A DNA stretch of 6,802 nt from JADZAI01 sp964390465 (GTDB taxonomy: Bacteria > Pseudomonadota > Alphaproteobacteria > Micropepsales > Micropepsaceae), in the NCBI GenBank assembly GCA_964390465.1, contig CAYMIJ010000041.1, positions 1-6,802 on the forward strand, given 5' to 3'. Shown here in pieces: positions 1 to 5,501 of the stretch. Both the position numbers and the translations under genes were made by a program. Position 1 is the stretch's first letter. Every line of letters begins with the position of its first letter. Under the pieces are notes generated by a model. The model worked only from the letters and a program-made list of their open reading frames with translations, was not told the origin of the DNA and ran no database searches.

Positions 1-495
1 AAAATCAATAATATGTAATGAATCAGTTTCTGGTAAATATTCTATCCAGTCAACAAGGCCGTTTAGAATGATGTTGTCATCTTCCGAAATATAAAAGTTT
101 GGATTCATCTGTTCGCGTGGGAGTTTGATTCGTTTGTTGGTGAGGAATCGAGGGTTCTTGATGACGTTATCTATCATCTGTTTACCTCGATTTTTAAACT
201 CCATTTCTTGTTCCTCAGACATAAAACCACCTTTTTTGCCAGATACATTTTGCCAAGCTTCTTCAAATGTTGCATGCAAATCTCTTGTCATGCGCTCATG
301 CGCTGGGAAATCTCCTAAACCTTCGAGAACTTCGTGTACGGCAATACCAAGTGACATATGCGGTGTCACGATAGACATCTTTTGTCGTGTTACTGGGTCT
401 TTGTAGACATTGTGTAAATAGTACAGGCGTGGACATTCGAGAAAGTCGCCCATAGATGAGTGTGATACCCACACGGCTGTATATTTGTCAGGCAT
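1..495 (-). CDS. PD-(D/E)XK (RecB/Cas4-like) nuclease, partial, C-terminus beyond the window
   Basis: Reading leftwards from the ATG at 495-493, an open frame of 165 codons runs off the window edge without a stop. The start has the entry signature of the PDDEXK_1 family: SHSSMGDFLECPRLYYL (residues 11-27), with Cys21 in the place where Fe-S versions (AddB, Cas4) carry their first cluster cysteine. GIAVHEVLEGL (50-60) supplies the motif-I histidine His54. GLVDWIE (146-152) gives metal-binding Asp149, and the visible part ends at HIIDF, whose Asp164 should be the D of the D-x-K motif; Lys166 would lie just outside. The family cuts DNA or RNA using divalent metal in repair, recombination or CRISPR adaptation. 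No helicase domain precedes it, so this is a solo nuclease or the front of a longer protein. There is no Shine-Dalgarno; the likely promoter starts the transcript about 7 nt upstream. Family assignment is solid, substrate unknown. Confidence 0.88.
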   Translation of the reverse strand, partial: MPDKYTAVWVSHSSMGDFLECPRLYYLHNVYKDPVTRQKMSIVTPHMSLGIAVHEVLEGLGDFPAHERMTRDLHATFEEAWQNVSGKKGGFMSEEQEMEFKNRGKQMIDNVIKNPRFLTNKRIKLPREQMNPNFYISEDDNIILNGLVDWIEYLPETDSLHIIDF

Positions 496-508
496 AGATG
501 ATGTACAA

Positions 509-538
509 AGTGTAGCACTAGAATACCCCCTATTTAAA
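509..538 (-). promoter_or_regulatory. Probable extended -10 promoter of the solo nuclease gene
   Basis: On the minus strand the sequence TGC-TACACT (517-509) matches an extended -10 element (TGn plus a 4/6 hexamer). A weak -35, TTTAAA (538-533), lies 18 bp upstream. Transcription would begin near 502, leaving a leader of only about 7 nt before the ATG at 495, with no room for a Shine-Dalgarno. It is back-to-back with the promoter of the plus-strand membrane protein, with about 12 bp between the two -35 boxes. Consensus matching only. Confidence 0.45.
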
Positions 539-550
539 GGGATGTTGCTA

Positions 551-579
551 TTGACAAATATACTTATCTATGATATATT
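551..579 (+). promoter_or_regulatory. Near-consensus sigma-70 promoter of the small membrane protein gene
   Basis: TTGACA (551-556, 6/6) is followed by a 17-bp spacer and TATATT (574-579, 5/6). TG at 571-572 adds the extended -10 motif (TGATATATT). The start site should be near 586, giving a leader of about 60 nt before the ATG at 648. This is the best promoter in the window and implies strong constitutive expression. Confidence 0.82.
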
Positions 580-615
580 ATAGTGGTAGTTTGAATTCGT
601 CCTTTTCATCAACCA

Positions 616-631
616 ATGCGTAATAGCGCAT
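616..631 (+). other. Small 5' leader hairpin next to the ribosome binding site
   Basis: ATGCGT (616-621) can pair with GCGCAT (626-631), including one G-U pair, around an AATA loop. It lies in the predicted leader of the membrane protein, ending 6 nt before the GGAG ribosome binding site at 638-641. It could help keep the binding site open or protect the transcript, but a stem of 6 bp may also arise by chance. Confidence 0.35.
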
Positions 632-647
632 ACTCACGGAGTTAATC

Positions 648-1061
648 ATGAGCACCTACAACAAAGTCAAGCCGTTCCTGCTGGGCATCTGCGTGATCTA
701 CGGATCGCTGCTCATGCTCTACATGATGGTCAATCCATCGATTCCAGACGAGATGAGTCCCACGATTCAGGTGATGTCGGTCGTGATCTTCCTTGCGACC
801 AACATACTGGTTGCGTATCAGTACCATCTGCTTCAAGGTGGTGCTCGCATGCGCTTCGGCGCCTTCCTTCGCAAGATGGAAAACGCCGGTGGTTGGACAG
901 CAGGCGCAAATGCCATTGTCCTCGGGCTGTTCGGCCTGATGATGTTCTTCTTCGCAACGGAGAAGGGTGTCTCCGCCGGGTTGCACATCGCAGCCTGCGC
1001 CGTACTGATTCCTGTGACGATTTGGCTGTACATCGGCCGCATCAAACACGTTGTTGCCTGA
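648..1061 (+). CDS. Small four-helix integral membrane protein, function unknown
   Basis: The gene encodes 137 residues. The ATG at 648 has a good Shine-Dalgarno, GGAG at 638-641, with 6 nt spacing. Four hydrophobic helices are visible at about residues 10-28, 40-62, 86-104 and 110-130. Charges follow the positive-inside rule with both ends cytoplasmic: Lys6/Lys8 at the start, an acidic outer loop (Asp34-Glu35), a basic inner loop (Arg67, Arg69, Arg75, Lys76) and a basic tail (Arg131, Lys133). There is no signal peptide, enzyme motif or family I recognise. The gene stands alone between a near-consensus promoter and a strong terminator. Composition is odd: by hand count 227 of 414 bases are G or C (55%), with mostly C/G codon ends (CTG, ATC, TTC, TAC, GCC, CGC), against about 30-40% GC in sampled stretches of the helicase gene. 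Either high-expression codon selection or recent acquisition would explain it. Confidence 0.88.
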   Translation: MSTYNKVKPFLLGICVIYGSLLMLYMMVNPSIPDEMSPTIQVMSVVIFLATNILVAYQYHLLQGGARMRFGAFLRKMENAGGWTAGANAIVLGLFGLMMFFFATEKGVSAGLHIAACAVLIPVTIWLYIGRIKHVVA

Positions 1062-1084
1062 CACAGGCAACACCAACTCAACCT

Positions 1085-1111
1085 AGTCGCTTCTCACGAA
1101 GCGACTTTTTT
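1085..1111 (+). terminator. Intrinsic terminator of the small membrane protein gene
   Basis: AGTCGCTTC (1085-1093) pairs perfectly with GAAGCGACT (1098-1106) around a TCAC loop, followed by a run of T to 1111. It begins 23 bp after the stop codon and closes the monocistronic unit that starts near 586. Confidence 0.93.
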
Positions 1112-1113
1112 AT

Positions 1114-1137
1114 TGTCTAGTATTGATTGACTAGACA
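1114..1137. repeat. Inverted repeat TGTCTAG-N10-CTAGACA, possible operator
   Basis: TGTCTAG (1114-1120) and CTAGACA (1131-1137) are perfect inverted copies with a 10-bp spacer, giving half-site centres 17 bp apart, somewhat more than one and a half helical turns. The right arm overlaps the proposed -35 box (1127-1132) of the next gene. A dimeric repressor could therefore act here. No regulator gene is recognisable nearby, so this is inference from geometry. Confidence 0.4.
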
Positions 1138-1155
1138 CATTTCATCATGTAGATT
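1127..1155 (+). promoter_or_regulatory. Probable promoter of the 160-aa unknown gene
   Basis: TTGACT (1127-1132, 5/6) and TAGATT (1150-1155, 4/6) are 17 bp apart. Transcription would start near 1162, giving a leader of about 25 nt with the Shine-Dalgarno inside it. It starts directly after the preceding terminator, so a promoter is needed here. Confidence 0.55.
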
Positions 1156-1174
1156 TACACGATACCTAACAAAT

Positions 1175-1180
1175 AAGGAG
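1175..1180 (+). promoter_or_regulatory. Shine-Dalgarno AAGGAG that fixes the GTG start at 1187
   Basis: AAGGAG lies 6 nt before the GTG at 1187-1189. The open frame could extend back to a TTG at 1127, but that codon overlaps the proposed -35 box and has no ribosome binding site, so the GTG is preferred. Confidence 0.85.
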
Positions 1181-1186
1181 CTCATT

Positions 1187-1669
1187 GTGCCAAAAAAAGA
1201 GAATCTTCCATCCACTGTAGTCGAGCGTGCTGCTGTGCCGCTTACAGGAGAGCAAAAGCGCAAGCGTGGGAAGCTCATGAGGGTGCTCGTTGAACTTTTG
1301 TTGAAATACGAAACGAGTACCACAAAAAACGACCCAGCACTTCCAAGTAGACAAATGCGTGCCACTATGTACATAAAAGTTTCGAAAGCGCATTCGACAC
1401 TTGAAAGAAATGAATACGTCTACACGTTAGATATTCTTGAGTTTTTTGGTCATCAAAACCCCTACGGGAAAGTTGCCAAAGTTCTCTTCGAGAAAGGCGT
1501 CTGCACACTCGATGATTTTTTTGATCTACCGATTGAAACAATTCAAGAATACTGCACATCAGAAGGAGAACCTGATTTGCCTCACCTCCTGTGTGACTTG
1601 CATGCAGCATACAGCAACCCACCTCCTGTGCCTCAAGTTGAACACATCTGGCGTGGACTGGTTACCTAA
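1187..1669 (+). CDS. Uncharacterised 160-aa protein with basic N-terminus and helical C-terminal half
   Basis: I do not recognise the family. The GTG start is set by AAGGAG 6 nt upstream. The N-terminal 29 residues are polar and end in a basic patch, KRKRGK (24-29), leading into a helix (30-41, MRVLVELLLKYE). Residues 55-90 look like mixed alpha/beta structure. Residues 94-123 (GKVAKVLFEKGVCTLDDFF and following) resemble the helix-hairpin-helix layout seen in the RNA polymerase alpha C-terminal domain, where a glycine-containing turn links two short helices; this is a weak, by-eye resemblance. The C-terminus carries PPPVP (145-149) and no membrane segment. The basic patch and possible hairpin suggest nucleic-acid contact, but this is speculative. 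It is a single-gene transcript with its own promoter and terminator and is convergent with the 137-aa gene. Confidence 0.82.
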   Translation: MPKKENLPSTVVERAAVPLTGEQKRKRGKLMRVLVELLLKYETSTTKNDPALPSRQMRATMYIKVSKAHSTLERNEYVYTLDILEFFGHQNPYGKVAKVLFEKGVCTLDDFFDLPIETIQEYCTSEGEPDLPHLLCDLHAAYSNPPPVPQVEHIWRGLVT

Positions 1670-1675
1670 ATACAC

Positions 1676-1696
1676 AGCACCCGTTTGGGTGCTTTT
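1676..1696 (+). terminator. Intrinsic terminator of the 160-aa gene
   Basis: AGCACCC (1676-1682) pairs perfectly with GGGTGCT (1687-1693) around a GTTT loop, followed by TTTATT. It starts 6 bp after the TAA stop. Read on the minus strand the stem is followed by GTGTATTTAG, a poor U-tract, so it probably does not terminate the convergent gene efficiently. Confidence 0.9.
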
Positions 1697-1707
1697 ATTG
1701 TGATGTA

Positions 1708-1715
1708 ACTAGACA
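1708..1715. repeat. ACTAGACA, second copy of the motif at 1130-1137
   Basis: The same 8 bp occur at 1130-1137 and here, in direct orientation, on either side of the 160-aa gene. Both copies follow a terminator tail reading TTTTATTGT, at distances of 13 and 6 bp. This copy contains the TAG stop of the minus-strand 137-aa gene and lacks the opposing TGTCTAG arm. It may be coincidence, a binding half-site or the scar of an inserted cassette. Confidence 0.25.
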
Positions 1716-2122
1716 TGCATCTTGTTATAGGTTTCAATTCCTGTGTATAAGGTATTGATAATTCCCAAACGTTTATGCTCGGTTATTTCAGGTGCGATAT
1801 CTAAACCAAATACCTCCGGGGCTCTGTTGTGGTTACAGGTAAAAGTTGTGGTGACAACAGTACGTTTTCTATAAGCTGTTTTTCTTCTAAAGAATGTTGC
1901 CCACCCACACACTGTGTATGTCTCTTCAAAAAAAATAGAGCAAACATACATTTTTTCGCCTCGGTAATTTCTTCTATTGTGGATGGTTTCAGAAATATGA
2001 AAACCAGGAAAACACTTATCTCGTACCTCAATCACCGCCTCTCTAAGAACACGTGGGCTTTGCGGTTGTGGACGGTCGTAGCGCATGTAAGTCTGCTCGA
2101 AGAAGGACAGGGTTGCCACCAT
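1709..2122 (-). CDS. Uncharacterised 137-aa soluble protein
   Basis: I do not recognise this protein. It has no membrane helix or signal peptide. It is rich in aromatic and basic residues, with a central stretch that looks like beta strands (about 57-95; MYVCSIFFEETYTVCGWATFF at 58-78, then a basic segment RRKTAYRKR at 79-87). Cysteines at 37, 61, 72 and 96, the last in CNHN (96-99), might bind metal, but the spacing matches no zinc motif I know. The gene starts 43 bp after the stop of the helicase/nuclease on the same strand and could be its cotranscribed last gene. The ATG at 2122 has no Shine-Dalgarno; an in-frame ATG at 2086 (Met13) is an alternative. No clear terminator follows. Coding status rests on open length, tidy fit between neighbours and plausible protein composition. 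Confidence 0.68.
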   Translation of the reverse strand: MVATLSFFEQTYMRYDRPQPQSPRVLREAVIEVRDKCFPGFHISETIHNRRNYRGEKMYVCSIFFEETYTVCGWATFFRRKTAYRKRTVVTTTFTCNHNRAPEVFGLDIAPEITEHKRLGIINTLYTGIETYNKMHV

Positions 2123-2165
2123 TCTGCATGTTACAAATAGTTTGTCAAACAGTCTCAGTAGAGGT

Positions 2166-5100
2166 TTACACTACTCCCGCTATCAGGTCGTCTTCGAATT
2201 GAATGATACCATCGAGGGTTTTTGGGTAATCTGTTGTATCTGGGAAATCAAGCGCAACTATCTTTTCGTATACCTTCACAGCAAGTTTTCTAAATCGTTC
2301 CAGTTCTTGTTGTGTGTTTTGGTCAAATATAAGCGTAAGTTCAGTGACTGCTTTACCCTCTTGTTCTTCAACAAACTCTAGCACTCCTTGTGATACGACG
2401 TGTGTACTATAATCTCGTGAATGTTCAACGAGAAGCTTGTACATCATCAGCTGATAACGGTAGTTGTGTAGCTTGATCTCGCTGTAGTCTTTTGCTTTTG
2501 GGTCATCCCACGCACTGAAACCTTTTCCTGTTTTAAGGTCAACAACAGTCCATGTATCGCCGTCATCGATTATTTTGTCGATCTTTCCTGTGAATTTTGC
2601 GCCATCTATGACAACATGTTGTTTAGCAAAATTAAGTTCAACAATATGTTCTCCACGTATCGCATCTTTTTTAAGCATGTAATAACCTGTGAGTATCTGT
2701 TCTCCACGAGCCCGTTGCTTTTCTTCTTCAAAATCAATCAAGCGACCCCTCTTCAGTTCTTTTCTAAATGACTCTAAAATGGTTTCAAGTGGTGGAAGTT
2801 TCCCATCTTTTCGCATAAGAACATGAGCATCTTCAAGTGCTTTGTGTATAGCTGTACCGTATACACTCGACACTGTTTTAGATTGAGGAAAACGCAAAAG
2901 GTTCTGCTCTAGGAATAACATAGGACCACCATCGATAATATTTAAAAAGTTATTCAGGTGTGTCGGTGAGAGTGTGTAGTTTTCAACAAGTTTTTTTAAG
3001 AGAGCTAGTTCATCGTGTGCAAACGGTGGAGCGTGGTATACCTGCAACCCCTCCGCGATGAGTTCTGGTTTTTCGACTGGGTCTGCTTGTGTAGATGTTT
3101 CAGGAATGGTTGGAGCGCTCAGGAATCGAAGCGGGCTTTTGTGGTGTGTGATATAGAGTGTATGGCGCGCACGAGTGAGGGCTACATAAAAAAGTCGAAT
3201 AAAATCATCTTCGTCGTCCCCTGTTGTTGTGAGTGGTAAGTTAATCGGAAACGATAACAGATTGCGTCTGCCTTTACCTGCCCAAATAGTATCATGCACC
3301 GAAACAACAAACACATATGCAAACTCAAGCCCCTTTGCTTTGTGAGATGTCAAAAGTGAAACTGCATGTTCGTTGTGTGCAAACGGAGTTTCGTTGATAA
3401 GTGCGATATTGTATTCAATGTGTCTGTCAACAAAACGTCCCACGTCAGACACGCGGAGACCTTCGCCCTCTTTATAGTCTCGTAATGCTTGCATAAATAC
3501 TCGTAGTGATGACAAAAAATGTATGTAACTACTAGCATTATTTTCAAATGCATTTTTACCAAAGTAGTATTCTTTGTATGGTGAAGTAAAGTCCGTATCA
3601 AGCGAGAGTGAGAACATATCTCTCTGTTCGTCATCATCTGGAGATTCTCCAACACGAGGCATGTCTTTGGTACCGATGAGTGTGTCTAAAATAATTTCAA
3701 GCGGCGTTGTTTGAGCTGCGATGCCGAGTTCTATCAAAAAGGTTCCAAGTGCGTGCATCTCTACATCGTCGCTTCTTCTCATTGCTTCTAACCAAGAAAC
3801 ATTTTCTCGTTTCGCATATTCTGCTACGTTCCATATACTCAAACGACTCAATCCCCAAAATGGGAATGCAAGAATCTCTGGCAATAAATCATCTCGTTCA
3901 AATTGAGAGGCCCCAACACTTGCTAAAAATCTACACAGTGTAATAAGTTCAGCTACATGTTTTTCATCAAAGACATTTTCTTTGCGCATGTATGCGTATG
4001 GGATATGAAGAGCGTCCAAGTATGGCAAAAGTGCGATCAGTTGTTTGTGTTCACGAGCAATGAGCGCTATTTCTTCAGGTGGAACGTTCGCATTCAAAAG
4101 TTTTTTAACTTCTTGAGCGATGTATGCATACTCTTCTTCTCCTGTACTAAACGGTAGAACGTGAATATCTCCAGCAGGTAACTGCGTATTTTTTGCCTGC
4201 AAGTCTTTGCGAATTCCATCTAGTTTTGTTTCCAAACGATTCACCCCCTGCACCACAATAGCTCGGGCAAAGTCGAGCACTTTTTGTGTTGATCGGTAGT
4301 TCTCTACAAGAACAATGGTTTGAACGTCTTGGTAAAACGTTTTGAAGTTGTGGATGTTGGATATTTCTGCTCCTTGAAACTTGTATACCGCCTGGTCGTC
4401 GTCTCCTACCACGCAAATGTTTGGCTTACCTTCGTGGACAGGATTACTCGTGATACCTTTTATGAGTGAAAGTTGAACGTTATTTGTATCTTGGAATTCA
4501 TCAACCATGATGTATTGATAGAGCTCCTCAAGTTCTGTGCGCAAGGATGCGTGCTGTGCGAGTGCTTCAACTACTTGTAGAATCATATCTTCATAGTCAA
4601 ATAACCCTGCACGAGTTAAAGCCTCTTGATACATCGCGTAGATATCTGCCAGCGCATAGAGTTTAGGTAAAAGGAGGTAGTCCTTAAAGACACGGTTACC
4701 CGCTTCATCTTTTCCTGTGGTGTCAGTTTTCCAATCCGAAAGCGGCGTTGTTTTTTCAGACTTCTCACACGCATCAAGTGCATATTCCATCGACCGTGCA
4801 TACATATAGCCAAGTGTTGTATCGGTTGCTATCAGTTCGGTGCGCATAGCTTCAAAAGTCTCGATTGAGCCTTTGCCAATTCTTTCCGGTAGGTGCTGTG
4901 CGAGTATTGTATTGAGACGAGCAAAAGCCTCTTCGTTTTCTGAAAGTATTTCTTTGAAACGCGCAGGAGTCAAACCACCTTTTTTGATATCTTTTATTTT
5001 TGACTGTACTTCTTTTAGATATGAGTATCCAAGCTCTGGGTGTTTGCTCCCGAGGATGTGTTTGTGGGGCAAGCGCTCAAAAATACTTTCTAAGAGTTCG

Positions 5101-5465
5101 CTTTGCAATAAATCACTTGCCGGCTGTACGTGTACCGCATTATAAAAGTACTCTGGGTATCTACCTATGATATCTGTGCAGAATCCATGAAATGTATAAA
5201 TAGCAACACGATAAGCATCTGGTCCTATCAAAGACTCTAAACGTGCGCGCATGTTGTGTGCTGCGGTTTCGGTAAACGTAAGACACAAGATGTTATAAGC
5301 TCGAGCGGTACCTTGCTTTAAAATATTGCCAACACGAAGTGAGAGTAGTTCTGTCTTTCCTGATCCAGGACCTGCAACAACCATGACGGGTCCATCGATT
5401 GTATCAACAGCTTTTTTTTGTGCAGTGTTTAGTTTCTTGTAGCGGTCTTCAAATGACGTATCCAT
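2166..5465 (-). CDS. UvrD/PcrA-like ATP-dependent DNA helicase fused to a C-terminal PD-(D/E)XK nuclease (AddA/AdnA-like)
   Basis: This 1099-aa protein should unwind DNA from ends with ATP and cut it, as AddA, AdnA and RecB do in double-strand break repair. SF1A motifs are complete and in order: Q motif LNTAQ (12-16), Walker A AGPGSGKT (31-38), Ia LTFTETAAHNMRARL (62-76), Ib TFHGFC (91-96), II VDEFQDTN (321-328), III GDDDQAVYKFQGAE (354-367), IV ENYRS (388-392), V TSHKAKGLEF (706-715), VI RLFYVALTRAR (757-767). Ia has ETAA where UvrD usually has NKAA. The nuclease domain (about 840-1060) has His874, Asp963, Asp976-Leu-Lys978 and QxxxY at 1005-1009, so it looks active. It has no cysteine at all; NIIDGGP replaces the usual FLxCP entry motif, so it cannot hold the AddB/Cas4-type Fe-S cluster. 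Plain UvrD/PcrA are about 720 aa; the extra length is the nuclease. No AddB-like partner is in view. The ATG at 5465 lacks a Shine-Dalgarno and follows a -10 box by 7 nt. Confidence 0.96.
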   Translation of the reverse strand: MDTSFEDRYKKLNTAQKKAVDTIDGPVMVVAGPGSGKTELLSLRVGNILKQGTARAYNILCLTFTETAAHNMRARLESLIGPDAYRVAIYTFHGFCTDIIGRYPEYFYNAVHVQPASDLLQSELLESIFERLPHKHILGSKHPELGYSYLKEVQSKIKDIKKGGLTPARFKEILSENEEAFARLNTILAQHLPERIGKGSIETFEAMRTELIATDTTLGYMYARSMEYALDACEKSEKTTPLSDWKTDTTGKDEAGNRVFKDYLLLPKLYALADIYAMYQEALTRAGLFDYEDMILQVVEALAQHASLRTELEELYQYIMVDEFQDTNNVQLSLIKGITSNPVHEGKPNICVVGDDDQAVYKFQGAEISNIHNFKTFYQDVQTIVLVENYRSTQKVLDFARAIVVQGVNRLETKLDGIRKDLQAKNTQLPAGDIHVLPFSTGEEEYAYIAQEVKKLLNANVPPEEIALIAREHKQLIALLPYLDALHIPYAYMRKENVFDEKHVAELITLCRFLASVGASQFERDDLLPEILAFPFWGLSRLSIWNVAEYAKRENVSWLEAMRRSDDVEMHALGTFLIELGIAAQTTPLEIILDTLIGTKDMPRVGESPDDDEQRDMFSLSLDTDFTSPYKEYYFGKNAFENNASSYIHFLSSLRVFMQALRDYKEGEGLRVSDVGRFVDRHIEYNIALINETPFAHNEHAVSLLTSHKAKGLEFAYVFVVSVHDTIWAGKGRRNLLSFPINLPLTTTGDDEDDFIRLFYVALTRARHTLYITHHKSPLRFLSAPTIPETSTQADPVEKPELIAEGLQVYHAPPFAHDELALLKKLVENYTLSPTHLNNFLNIIDGGPMLFLEQNLLRFPQSKTVSSVYGTAIHKALEDAHVLMRKDGKLPPLETILESFRKELKRGRLIDFEEEKQRARGEQILTGYYMLKKDAIRGEHIVELNFAKQHVVIDGAKFTGKIDKIIDDGDTWTVVDLKTGKGFSAWDDPKAKDYSEIKLHNYRYQLMMYKLLVEHSRDYSTHVVSQGVLEFVEEQEGKAVTELTLIFDQNTQQELERFRKLAVKVYEKIVALDFPDTTDYPKTLDGIIQFEDDLIAGVV

Positions 5466-5472
5466 ACAGTGA

Positions 5473-5501
5473 AGTATACCGCACTTTAACGTACCTTTTT
5501 A
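5473..5501 (-). promoter_or_regulatory. Probable promoter giving a leaderless helicase/nuclease transcript
   Basis: On the minus strand TATACT (5478-5473, 5/6 to TATAAT) lies in the gap between the terC stop and the helicase ATG. Only TCACTGT separates it from the ATG at 5465, so normal start-site spacing puts +1 at 5466 or 5465. A weak -35, TAAAAA (5501-5496, 3/6), lies 17 bp upstream inside the end of terC. The absence of any purine-rich ribosome binding site agrees with a leaderless start. Read-through from terC remains possible. Confidence 0.5.

Noticed and set aside
125..406. Plus-strand 93-codon frame at the left edge.
   Set aside because: It lies wholly antisense to the partial nuclease, whose conserved motifs establish the minus strand as coding.
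525..541. CCCCCTATTTAAAGGG as a hairpin or operator between the divergent promoters.
   Set aside because: Only about 4 bp pair before a mismatch; the symmetry is too poor to call.
642..1076. Minus-strand 144-codon frame opposite the membrane protein.
   Set aside because: It is a shadow of the GC-rich plus-strand gene: low-complexity His/Arg/Asp-rich translation, no family features, and the plus frame has promoter, ribosome site, membrane topology and terminator.
1127..1186. N-terminal extension of the 160-aa protein to a TTG at 1127.
   Set aside because: The TTG overlaps the -35 box and the promoter, has no Shine-Dalgarno, and the GTG at 1187 has an ideal one.
1829..2140. Plus-strand 103-codon frame opposite the 137-aa gene.
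   Set aside because: No ribosome site or promoter, and a Ser/Cys-rich translation typical of an antisense shadow; the minus frame is longer and fits its neighbours better.
2121..2148. A perfect TTGACA on the minus strand (2148-2143) with CAGAAT 16 bp later, as a promoter for the 137-aa gene.
   Set aside because: The -10 candidate would overlap the ATG at 2122, and the -35 lies inside an 11-bp palindrome (GTTTGTCAAAC, 2140-2150). It is only plausible if translation starts at the ATG at 2086, for which I see no ribosome binding site. Too weak to list.
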